Origin: Hyparrhenia diplandra
Taxonomy: Eukaryota > Streptophyta > Magnoliopsida > Poales > Poaceae
DNA length: 64,000 nucleotides
Reading direction: 5' to 3'
Assembly (NCBI GenBank): GCA_015847255.1
Contig: JADLZK010012650.1
Coordinates: 1-64,000 of the forward strand
The notes under the pieces are model-generated. The model was not told the DNA's origin. It worked only from the letters and a program-made list of their open reading frames with translations, and ran no database searches. Below, piece after piece: positions 10,817 through 21,659 of this stretch (position 1 is its first letter; each line of letters starts with the position of its first letter). The position numbers and the translations under genes are program-made.

Positions 10817-12329
10817 CCGGTTGAGCGCGCAGCGTAGGGGCGCCGTGTGCAATCTGCATCTCCATCGACCCTCATGGCGTTTCGCCTTCGTTTCCACCAC
10901 GCCTTTCGCGAACACGAGCTCCGTAGCGGAACACTGCTTTGTTCGCCCGACGGCGGCATTTGTGGCGTTCGGCCACAACTACGAGATGATCATTACGCCC
11001 GACGTGCCGGTAGAAGGGAGGGCAGCATCGCCACCGCGCAAGCCATCATCACACGCCCCGCAAGATGGGCAAGGCGGACCCATCAGCGCGCAAAGGCGCG
11101 CCCAAGTAACGGATTCGAACCGTCGGCGTATCCCCGACGCGACTCGCGAAGGGCTCCCGGGAACCCTAGGCCCGGGAAATACCTTACTTCCGCCACCCGC
11201 TTCGTGGTAGGGTACCAAAACCCTAATCGTCGGAAAAACGCCTCTCGCCGGACATCTTTGGAGGGAGTCGGTGAATCTTCGCCCGTGAAACTCGGTCGAA
11301 GCCGCCCGGGGAGAGCACGAGCAGACCACCCGCCGTTCCACGTGAGGCGTTATCCCATGGACATTCACTTCGAGGAGGGCGCATCCTCCACGGGGATGCG
11401 GGGCGACCCCGTCCTCTGCCACCCTCAGGGTTCAATCGGGGCTGGGTCCCGAGGCGAGGCTCGCTCTACCGCCCGAGAATCGAAACCTCCTCAGGCCGTT
11501 GCCGCGACCGCGGCACAAACGATGAAGACGGTACTACTATGACCCAAGGGAATGCTTCAATGTCGAGGTCCCGCGCGAGATGGCGATTCAGCGTCTCAGC
11601 GAAGACGACGGCGGACGTACCGCCCGCGACGAGCTCCGGCGCGACTACGCGGTCCATCCGATAGCGGCGGCACTGCCGCCAAAACGCCAGGCCGGCTGAG
11701 ATTTGCGGGGAGCGAATCGGGGCGGAATGCGCGAACTCCGCGGCCCCGGAGCAAAATATCCAGCGGGAAGCGGCTCGGCCTTGGCGGTCGAGGGCACCTC
11801 AAGCTCACAATGGCGGCGGAGGGCGGACGGACCTGAGTGCCTCCAATCCCGGCATAGCGGCCCGTTCAACGAGCCCAGCCTCAGCGTGGCGACGCCATCT
11901 TTCGGATGCCCGAGCCCCTCCACTACCGAGGGTAGCGCATACGGGAAGGCCTCCGCCAACTCCTTGACAAGGCGGCGCGGCGGGCGATGAGTTCACGCTT
12001 CGGGATCGGGCCGTGACGTCACGACGGCGAGAGAATGCCAGAGAGAGGCGAGTCGGCGGGGCTCCGTCCACCCGGATCGAGCCAAGCCCCGGCAAGGCGA
12101 TCGGGAGCGCTACGGGCGATAACCGTTGCAACCGCCCGGTCACGGGAGCGCGCAGAAGACCGCACGCGACGCAGCTTGGCGCCCTGACCGCCGGGGGCGA
12201 ATCGAGAGGCGGCGGGCTCGCCCGCGAAGGTGGCTTCGCCTCGGGGACGACAAGCGAGCAGACGAAGCGCCTGTGACGGTCGAGAGGACCCGAAGGGTAC
12301 TCACGATCGCGGACCTCGGGCCTTCACCG

Positions 12330-12740
12330 AGGGACGCATCGGGGCGGCACCACTCCACTGCGCGTTCGGGCCCCGAGGCCATCTCGAGAAGTACACGGGA
12401 GGGCTTCGTCCAGTATGCATTTGGCGGGCGACCTGTCGAGCGGCATGCCGGTTCGAGACACCACGATGACAAAGTGATAATCAGAAATTTGCCCTGTACC
12501 TCTCGAGTGCGCTGTAGCTTGGTCGGAACACCTTCCACCCAACCTCATATCAAGCGGGCGGACTTGGTGAGAACCTTCCGGTAACTTCGGGGGCACATAC
12601 CTACGCCCGGGTAACTCGTGGGATCTCAGCTGCCGAAAAAATCCGGCGAATCCTCGCTTAGCGACTACATCCGGCGCTTCTCCAAGCGGCGGACCGAGCT
12701 CCCTAATGTGACGGATTCGGACGGTGGAGCTCATGGGCGA
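12330..12740 (+). pseudogene. Gypsy gag remnant
   Basis: Frames here include LEKYTGGLRP and, further on, KKSGESSLSDYIRRFSKRRT and ELPNVTDSD, which fit the retrotrans_gag domain of rice Gypsy elements (typically GESLRDYIRRFSQRRNELP). Several frame changes occur within 400 bases. No zinc knuckle follows. The upstream stretch 10850-12330 is GC-rich internal leader without recognisable domains. Confidence 0.7.
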
Positions 12741-13250
12741 AACTATATCATTTCGCCCGCAAGGCGATCAAATCCCAGGTCCTGGCCGACTTTAGGGAAT
12801 GGACGAGATACCCGGCTACCCCCGCACCCATCCGGGCCGAAAGGCTGGACCATGTATTTCGATGGATCCATGATGAAGGCGAAGGCGGGGCTGGTTTGCT
12901 CTTCATCTCACCCCCTCGGGGTTCACACGAGGTATGCCATCCGGCTGCATTTTCCCCGCCTCCAACAACGCCGCGAATCTCGAGGCGCCCGTCAACGGCC
13001 TCGGATCGCGGCGGACTCGGAATCCGACGGTTGGAAGCCGGGGATTCGCAGTTGGTCATTGACCAAGTCATGAAGGCCTCGGCGCGTGCCGCACCAAGAT
13101 GGAGGCGTATTGTGGCGAAGTGCGAAATTGGAGGAAAAAGTTCCATGGGTTGAGCACAAGCATACGCCGGACGGCTACAACAAGGCCGCGGATGAACGGG
13201 CCAAGGTCGCAGCGAACCCGAGGTACCGATTCCCCAACGTCCTCACCGAG
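12741..13250 (+). pseudogene. Gypsy RNase H remnant
   Basis: In shifting frames the region reads ARKAIKSQVLADF then EWTRYPATPAP, later AIRLHFPR, GDSQLVIDQVMKAS and VEHKHTPDGYNKAADERAKV. These are the start, core (GDSQLVI) and end (NEAADELAK-like) of the RNase H of rice Gypsy polyproteins. It follows gag directly; the protease and reverse transcriptase that should lie between are absent. Confidence 0.75.
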
Positions 13251-13439
13251 ACCTCAATAAACCCTCGGTCAAGGTACACCCCCTCGGAAGTACCCTCGGG
13301 GGCTCACGGGGGGCGTACACAGGGCAAGCCACCGAAGCTATGGCGGTCGACCAGCCCCCTCGACGGAGAAAAACCGGCCGATGGAGTACCTCACCCGGAG
13401 GAGAGCTACCCGAGGACAAGACCGAGGCTGCCGGTTAGC

Positions 13440-14575
13440 CCGAAGGGCGAAGTCCTTCACACCGATTGGAGAGAAAGGGGAACTCTACAAGAGAGGGAGC
13501 CTCGAGGAGTATACATGCGATGCATACCGGCTGAAAGGCCAGAATTGCTCGTTAACACCCACCGAGGGAATGCGGTCATCACGCCGCCAGGGACTCTGGT
13601 CGGTAAAGTCTTGGGGCAAGGCTTCTCTGCGGGCCTCGGTGCGGTGCGAGACCTTGAACCAAGTCGTGCGTGCACCCAAGGGAATGCCAATTCTACAGCG
13701 GGGACGCACCTCCCAGCTCAAACTTTGCAAACCATACCTCTTACGTGGCCATTTGCGGTGTGGGGACTCGACATGATTGGGCCCACGAAAAGGGCGCCCG
13801 GAGGACACACTCACGTCCTAGTCGCCATTGACAAGTTCTCCAAATGGATCGAAGCCCCGAGCCGTGGTGAACCCTCACACGGGGAAACGGTGAAATTCTT
13901 ACGAATATCATTTCCGTTTTTGGAGTCCCGAACTCCATCATCACGGTTAAGCGGAACCAACCGTGGGGAAGAAGTTCCTCGACTTTTGTGGCGACTATGG
14001 CATCAGTGGATACCTCGTACCGTAGCTCACCCGCCAAGACCAACGGTCAAGTGGAGCGTGCCAACGGCATGATCACCGCAAGGGCTCAAGCGAGGATCTT
14101 CAATCGGCTGAACCAATACGGAAAAGATGGTACCAGAGCTGCCGTCGGTTCTATGGAGCCTTCGAACGAAAAGCCGAGCCACGGGATTCACCCCATTCTT
14201 TCTAGTCTATGGGGCGGGCGATCTTGCCTACGTGACATTGAATATGGGTCCCCAAGGCTGCGAGCCTACACGGCGAAGCGGGGGCAACCAAAGGGCGAGG
14301 CAAGACTCCATTGACCAAGTTGATGAAGCCCGAGATCGCGTTGCGCTCACACTCGGCGAGATACCAACAAGCTGCGCCAGTATCACGCCAAGCGGTGAAG
14401 CCTCGGGAGTTCAAGTCAACGACCAGGTGCTCGGCCGAAGACAGGACAACAAAGGGCGTCACAAACTCACGCCACCACGGGAAGGGCCTTATTTCATCGT
14501 GAGAAATATTAAGGCCCGAACCTACAAGTTGAAGAACGAGAAGGGCGAAGTCTACTCCAACGCCGGAACATAGAA
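13440..14575 (+). pseudogene. Gypsy integrase remnant
   Basis: A degraded HHCC zinc region near 13540-13700 is followed by WPFAVWGLDMIGPTKRAPGG, then VLVAIDKFSKWIEA, HQWIPRTVAHPPRP, TNGQVERANGMI, RIFNRLNQYGK and, near the end, GRHKLTPPREGPYFIV, TYKLKNEKGEVYSNA. These match the integrase core and the C-terminal region. The first catalytic Asp (GLDMIGP) and the Glu (GQVERANG) are visible; the second, normally in TDNG, is not readable. Frame breaks occur throughout. An AATAAA lies downstream at about 14644. Confidence 0.82.
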
Positions 14576-15046
14576 CAGACTACGCCGCTTCTACCCTTAA
14601 ATTTCTGCACTAGAAGTCAAACATCGTTTTTGTTTTTTCACTCAATAAAAGATCTACATCTTTTACGAAAAAAGTGCTTCTCGTGTAAACCTTAAAGGAG
14701 TCTTAGCCTCGTCAAAGACAAGACTAAAACTACCTCGGGGGCTACATGGGGACCCGAGGGGGACCCCCTCCCTTCCCTTTTTCAAAACTTTTTCTCGAAA
14801 AGAAAAAGTTTTCTTCGCATTCTCGAAACAATCGTTTAAGTTGCGAAGGTCGCTCGCCACGCACAAATCCAAAGCAAGGTAACGAGGCAAGCGGACCGCC
14901 CCTAGTGGCATCCGTATGGAGCGCCCCGATGGCGTCCACGGTTACCATCTCACGAGCGGAGAAAGCAGCGACCCGGCCACACAATAAACGAACAAATTCG
15001 GAGAAACGCAACATAAACATAAATGCACCCCGCCAAGGCCATAGAC

Positions 15047-18000
15047 CTAGGCGACGCCATTGTTTATATACATCCATCTCACAAGCTCCAATTTTTTCAT
15101 ACAAAGGAGAGGTCGGGCGCGAGGATGGGCTTCATCCACTTGCGCCTCACGGGCAGCCAACGAGGAAGCCGGCGCGAGCAACACCCTCGACAACCGCTTC
15201 CCCGACGGGGAGGCGCCGTACCCGCCGGCGCATCCTCGGGATGGGCGCCCACCATCTCCGCTGTCGCCCTCATAGGTTGACTCTATGGGGAGTACGGGGG
15301 ACACACTTCATCCTCGAAGCGGGAGGCCAACCGGTCGCAGCGCCGCCCACGAAGTCGCATAACGCCCGAGTCTTGGCGGCATCGCCGGCATCCCTCTCGG
15401 CGGGATCAACTTCCTCCTCGTCATCGGAACCGAGGAAGAAGCCTTTCGAACGCCGCCCGGCACATTGGACTCCATCGGGAAGTGAGAGCAGAAAACGGCC
15501 ATACATGTCCGCCGCCGGACCGGAAGGCGTTCGGGCTCTCGGGACCCGGTAGCCACCCACGGCGCTCGAGGGCGGCTGCGAGGGGCCAGCCTCCCGGGTT
15601 GTCGCCCCAGGCGGCGGACGAGTCGGCCAAGGCCTCTTCCGCTCTCGGTATGACTTCGCACTGCTCGGCCCTCGCGCCCGGCGTGGCAGCGGTGTTCGCG
15701 GCCTCGGTCCGGACCTTCTCCGCCTCTACGGAAATTGGTGCTCAAACCGAAGTTAGCAAGACAAGGCGATTGAAGGCAAAGCTCACTAAGGAAGAAGACG
15801 TACCTTGGCGCCGGTTTATGATGACATCACGCCGTGCTCATCGCATGGCGACCTACATGAGCTCCTCCTCTCCCTTCCCCGAGGTCGCCCTCGGACACCA
15901 ACTCGCCCGATCACGCAGTGTTCAAAAGCGTCGCACATCTTCGCCTCCTCCCGGGACCGGTCCCGCTTCGTCATGGGCCTCCTTCGGGACCTGGAGGGAC
16001 TGGATCCGAGCCTCTTCAAAATCATGGCTCATCGAGCCATGTCGCCGCCACTTTGCTGGCCTCGGACACTGGCCTTGACAAGCTCGGCCTCCGGGGGTCC
16101 GCCGTTGGGACTCCCTTTCCTCGGCGAGGGCAGCAAGCCGGGAGGTCTCGCCCGGGCCTCGATCAACTTCACCGAAGTTTGACCAAGGGCATTCCAGTTC
16201 AGGGCGTTCGGCGAAGGAGCTCGGATTTCTCCGGGCGGCGGCGAGAGTCCGCAGCGACAATACTACTCATCAAGACGCAAGCACAAAGGACATGCGGCGA
16301 GGGGATGGCCGTCAAGATACTTACCGCGTCGACTGGGCGAGACGGCGGTTATGGTCTCCCGATCCTCTCTAGGCCCTCGCGCCCACCGGCGGATCTGCGG
16401 GTGGGTTCTCCACCCGAGGACCTCGGGGGCGGTCGCCGACCACAGCGGCGGCCGGGCCGGGCGTGCCACCCAGGGTCAAAGGTGGACGCCCAAATGGGGG
16501 TCGGCTCGAGAGGGATACATCTCCTCCACAGGCAGCTCTCGCGACTCGGGAACCCGAGACCAATAGAAGTCGGGGCCCCGGGGCCGACCACGGGCACCCG
16601 TCGGGCGTCATGGCCGAAGATGGCGGCCGCCCTAGGGCTGCCTCGAACCGGACACGTGGAGTAGCGGGAAGTCGGGGTTATACGCCTCGTGAACCCCGGA
16701 TCGGCGAGGGACGGGCGCGGACTTGCAGCGTCTCGCCGCCATGAATAGCTCCTCTTTGCGAACTCCCGGACAAAGGGGGGGCTCTCGGGATGGGCGGCGG
16801 CGTCACGACCTCCCCGAATGGCGCCATCTCGCCCGGCATAGAGCTGGCGTCATGGGCCTTGCCCAGGAGCTCTCCGTGTCGACCACCATCGGCCGGGTGG
16901 CGGACCCACCATCGCCACGGGGGCCACCACCACCTCGAGGGGTGGCCTCGGCGGCCGTTTCGGGTCCGAGGCCACACGGGGCTCGGGGGGCGCCAGGAGG
17001 GAGGATTCGACGACGGCGGACGCGATATCTTGGCGGGCGACCCCGGCTCAGGAGCTGGGCTGGAAACGCTAGCCTTCAAAGGTCTTCTTGGGGTGCGGAG
17101 TCAACGAAGCGCCCCCGTTTCTGAAGTCAAGAACGTGTCGGGACAAAGCAATCATATGCCAAAAAGAAAATCAAGGTTGCAAGGGCGAAAGGAAACTCCA
17201 CGGCCCGAGGGATCGCCCGGCGGCCCGACGAGCTTCCGGGAAGGCTGCGACCCTGGCGTCGCGCACTTGACGGCAGCGGCCGTGCGCCGACATACCACCG
17301 TGCGCCACGGGTGGATCGGGATGGGGGTCGCCCGGCTCGTCCCCGAACCGTGTCCCGCGGCGCGCGGGGTGCCCGCGATAGGTGGCGTCGACTCCACCGC
17401 CGGGCCTCACCTGTGGCCTTGAGGTGCCTACATAGCCACGCCAATGGTCCCGAGACTCGGCGGAAGAGCCCTCGGGCGCCGGTGTCGGCGGCGATCCCCG
17501 ACGCCTCGTGCTCGAGGCTCGTGAACGAAGCCTCGACTCGGTCGGGAGCCCCATGGCTCGGTCTATCCGAGCCGCCACGCCATCATCCGGCGAGTTCCAC
17601 GCAGAACGGTCCTCCGGATCTCGTCCTCTTCGTGTGGTCGAGGTGTCGTGACTCGCCCGCCCCGCCGCTCGGCGGCGCTTCTCGAGCCGCGTTCTCTTCT
17701 TCTTCTCCTCCTTCTTCAACGCCCGGCGCTGGCCGCAGCTCGTCCGAGCACGGTTCGCCCGCCCGGCGATCGGCATCCAATGCGGCATAGGCGGAGGAGT
17801 CGCGGTAATCCAGGCGGCCTGCGGGAAAAAAAAAAAGAAAGAGTGAGAAGCGCCATGGCGACAATGCACCGGGCAATGCAAGGACACGAAGTCAAGAAGC
17901 ACTTACCAGGGGAGATATACCCTCGGCCGTGGCGCATGGGGATCTCGGGGATACGCGTGTCGGGTGTTGGACCCCAACGCATCCCTCACCCTCTTGGCGG

Positions 18001-18840
18001 TGCCATCGGTGGAAAGCGTAAGGCCCGACACCGGCACGCACCGAGACCGCGGCCTCGAGGGTCATCCGCACATGAGCAAGGCGAGCCATCAACGGCAACA
18101 CGAAGCGCCGATGGAAAGCGGCGACCACGGCGGCGGCATTCACGCCCTTCCTCGGAGCAGCAGGACGCGCCTTAGGGCCCTCCAACCGATGATGATCCTC
18201 AGGGGACCCGGGGTTCCACTTCTACGGGCGATGCTTGAGGACACGCCCGGTGTACACCGAAGCGCGTTTCGTCGTTGCGGAGGTAGAACCACCGATCTTG
18301 CCACCCCTTGTTGGAGAGGTGAGCTTGGAGACGATGTGCCCATCGGCTCGGTTCGGCCGCCCCCGCCCGGGCGGACTTGAGGCGCGCAGCCTCCCCACGC
18401 GACGCCCTCGTGGTTGGCCTGGCGCAACCGAGGCGGTGCGTGGGTCCATTTGAAGAACCACAACCAGAGGTCCCAATGCGGCTCGATCCCCGTGAATCCT
18501 CACAAAGGGTGACGATGATGGCGGCAGGGAGATCGGTCGAGTTGGGGCAGATGGTGGCTTCGATTTCATAGTAGTGGAGGATCGCCGAATGAACCGGCCG
18601 CGGTATACGTCAAGCTGCCGGTGAAGATCCATCAAGCTCACCACGTAGCCATCGGAGGGGGGTTAGGCTCCTCCTCGGTCAATCCGAGCAATACACTTTC
18701 GTGCCGCTTCATCGGTCGCGGGGGGCGAAGAAGCCCTTCATCGACGACGTTTGGAGCTTCTCCTCGTCGCCGTCGTCCTCGCCACGGCCAAACATCGAAG
18801 CACCTCCCTCACGCCGTCCACCGCTACCTCGACGCGCCAT
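15047..18840 (-). pseudogene. Antisense coding relic in the Gypsy element (gypsy-type PF04195-like protein)
   Basis: On the strand opposite to gag-pol, an ATG at 18840 opens MARRGSGGRREGG. Frames then pass through EIEATICPNS and WLWFFKWTHAPPRLRQ, and at 18264-18308 KGWQDRWFYLRNDETRF, which matches the N(K)GWHDRWFYL motif of the plant putative gypsy-type transposon domain. Basic stretches follow (about 17650-17720), then charged, coiled-coil-like pieces near 16000, ending at a stop at 15047. Antisense ORFs downstream of pol are known in some plant Gypsy elements. Many frameshifts make it non-coding as read. The family call rests on one clear motif. Confidence 0.6.
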
Positions 18841-20102
18841 GGATGAAAGGGAGGCGAAGGGTGGCAAACCGCTAGCAACCCCGATCACACGAGCACAAGG
18901 CAAGTGAATCTCTCCCTTAATCTCTCCCACACTATCTCTATCTCGATTCTTTGTAGCAAGAAGGCAAGAAGGCGATGGCAAAGAGCAAGGGAGCAACTAT
19001 CATGGCCGCTACCCCCATATTTATAGGGAAGGGAAGGCAAACCGCCGGCCCAGGCAATCGAACCACTCACGGAATGGACGGCCCATGATGGAGCGAGAAC
19101 CACTCATCCAACGGCCAAGCCGCGCGGTGGAACCGTCAGGCGCGATATCGCATGGCGACGGAGCCCTCGATCTCCGCCCGACAAGAAGACGTAAGCCGCC
19201 GTCCCATCAAAGGCTGCATAGCCGCGCCACCCAGGCGTGGTGACTAGACGCCTCGCCTTCCGCCGTCGGTAAAACGTCCCGCCACCCATATCCAAAGCAG
19301 CCCGACCCCGAGGGGTAAAAAAGTCAGATCCGTTGACGGTTCCTCGCCCCTGAAACCAAACGAGCCTCGGGGTGACACAACCCTACGTTCCGAGGTTGCG
19401 GTGCCGGGCCCATGAGGGTTTCTATCGCCTCGGGATAACCCGAGCCGAGGGACGGGAAGGAAATGCACAACCAGCTATACCCGGGCCCCCAGCGCCTGGA
19501 TTTCTCGAACGTGTTTAAAGGCCCGCGGGTCTTTGCTTATAGAGATGTCCCATCCGTGGGAGGCCCACAGGCCCTCGGGGTTGGTCCGCCCAAACCCCGG
19601 GATGCGCTAAAGCGGTCCGCGGGTTCTCATGGGGTGAATCCTAGATCACATAGCCGACCCTTGCTCCAAGCAAGGGCACGGGCACCCCGCCGCCGGACCG
19701 CATAACAGCGGCTGAAAGCACGACACATTCGGCTTAGGGGCATTGTGAGCGTGTCTCCCCTCCTCCTCCCTTTCGGAGGGCGACAGAGGAGCGTATGATC
19801 AAAAAGTCGAGGAAGCCGGGGCCCACCTTTGCGCACATAAGCGCGGGCCTCGGCCGCCCACGCGAAAAAACAAACACGCTCCGCACAAACAAGCGCAATT
19901 TAAGAGCTGTTTTCTGGGTCTTGCCGTGCGAGACATAAAGACCTCGAAGGAATCCGCCATTCCATTCGAGGCCTCTACACTCACCTGCAGATGTGCCGCT
20001 GCAAGCCCCCTTGTAGACGAACCACCCCGAGAAACAACAAGGCGGCGGAAGGAGCGGCGGAACCCCGGGCGAAGTCCTCACGGGCCGGGGCTCGGGGGCT
20101 AC

Positions 20103-21439
20103 CGCCGGGGACCTAAATATTGGGCCGAGACATTCTCCAAACTATGAGAATCACTACCGCCAAGGCCCAAAAAACCAGCCCGCTATCATCCCCGACGGAG
20201 GGACGGCCCGACGGACGATGGACCGAGCCATTGGCCACGACGCTCACATAACGACGAAATCGCCCACGGACGGCCCACAAAGCGCCCAAATGGAGCCACC
20301 ACGGCGTAAAGAGCTCATCACGCCACGAAGGACAAGGTCAAGGACCTCCGCCGGACAACGAACCATGACGTTCCACGCCGACGGCAACCAAACCATGGCT
20401 CGGACTCGACCACGCATCTCCGTTTCGGCCCGAGGTCGCCTAGCTCACCGGCCCGGGAGAAATCTCCGCCGTCCGAGGGTGGCCTCAGCTCACCACCCTC
20501 GGGCGCCCTCCTCGCCGCCCGAGGGAGACCAGCTCTCCATCCTCGGGTGAGGCAGCCCAATCTAGCCCGTCTGGGTCGCCGACCCGGGCGTGGGAGGTTC
20601 CGTCGGGAGGAAGGGAAACCGCAGATTCAATGCGATCGCACGACGAAGCGGCGCCAGGCGCCATCGATTCATCGCCCGATCAAATCGAAGCGCCGAATCG
20701 TCTCCCAATCCGGACCGATGGGACGCAAAGCTGAAACCGGTGGCGTGTTACACCACCCGACACGGAAACCAGAATGACATTGTTCATTTCCCAGCACCGT
20801 CAAAATGCCACGTTGGGCGGACCACTCGGGCGCTTGACACGCATAGCCAGCAACCCTCGGGACCGGCCCTCGCCATGCGGTCGTGAGGGACGCCACCGAC
20901 CCTCGGGGCGCGCTGTGGGCGGCGCGACGTCCACCATCGGGTCGTGACGCGTGTCTTCGTCAAGCAACATCCAAGCCAGCCCACCCTCGGCAGGCACATG
21001 CAACCGGTGTAGCCTCGGGAATTAGCCACCTAGGCGTCCACCCGTAAAACATTATCTCTCCTTCTCCTATAAAAGGGGAGTAATGCCTCATTAGGGAGGA
21101 CTTTTCGAGAGGATTCGATTCGATTCGATTCGAGCCCGCCAACTCCGTTCACACACGAGGAAAGCGCACACCACCACCACCATAACCACGATCGTGGGGC
21201 TTGAGACCCGCGTCTCTCCCCCGCGGCCGCTGTAACCCCTACCGGGCTCACCTTTGAGCGCGAGGTAACACGCAGCAGACACACCCCGCTGGACGTAGGG
21301 CCCCGTTGGCCTGAACCGGGATAAACCGCTGCAAGGCCCCGTGTCCATCTTGCGCTACGCCATCGAGGGAGGAGGCACACGGCTTATAAATTCTTTATTG
21401 CCGGCACCGAGGCACCCACCGTTCCTCAAAACGCCGACA
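20103..21439 (+). repeat. Right (3') LTR
   Basis: Begins CGCCGGGGACCTAAATATTG and ends GCCGACA. A G/C-rich GGCTCGGGGGCTAC just upstream is the likely polypurine-tract region; a similar CTCGGGGGCTAC is found after integrase at about 14734. It differs from the left LTR by many short indels in GC-rich spots as well as substitutions. Confidence 0.88.
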
Positions 21440-21570
21440 TGCGCACTATGGAAACTATGTTTTTTCTTGTGTGATGGAGATCATGTTATAATTTGTATAT
21501 GTCTTGGAGCGTTCATTTGAGTTACTAACTTTAATACTTAATTGTTTCTTGCGAGAATGCATGTGTACAG

Positions 21571-21656
21571 GACCTCCCAACACTTGAAGTTTGCACCGCA
21601 TATATGCGGAGGGATGTCCTACTTGCATCTATCATAAAGGCATTATCCATGGAGAC
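21571..21656 (+). pseudogene. Raf-like protein kinase exon fragment, catalytic-loop region
   Basis: After a GTGTACAG acceptor, one frame gives DLPTL, another LKFAPHICGGMSYLHL, and after a one-base shift YHKGIIHGD before GTAGGT. This matches the DLPTLLKFA...GMSYLH...IIHRDL segment of plant Raf-like kinases, that is, the part downstream of the fragment at 9053-9444. The HRD motif reads HGD. The Gypsy element inserted in the intron between the two halves. Confidence 0.65.
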
Positions 21657-21659
21657 GTA

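Larger units (their letters stand above)
9510..21439 (+). mobile_element. Ty3/Gypsy LTR retrotransposon, internally deleted, with antisense reading region
   Basis: The element is bounded by about 1.3-kb LTRs beginning TGTCGGGGACC and ending ...GCCGACA, flanked by TGCGT (9505-9509) and TGCGC (21440-21444), a 5-bp target duplication with one change. The order gag, RNase H, integrase places it in Ty3/Gypsy. Every coding part is broken by frameshifts. No protease or reverse transcriptase was recognised between gag and RNase H. About 5.5 kb between integrase and the right LTR carries an antisense coding relic. It cannot move on its own as read. Confidence 0.9.

Noticed and set aside
11108..11125. 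GATTCGAACC, resembling a tRNA T-arm on the minus strand
   Set aside because: Inside the retroelement leader; I could not fold a tRNA around it.
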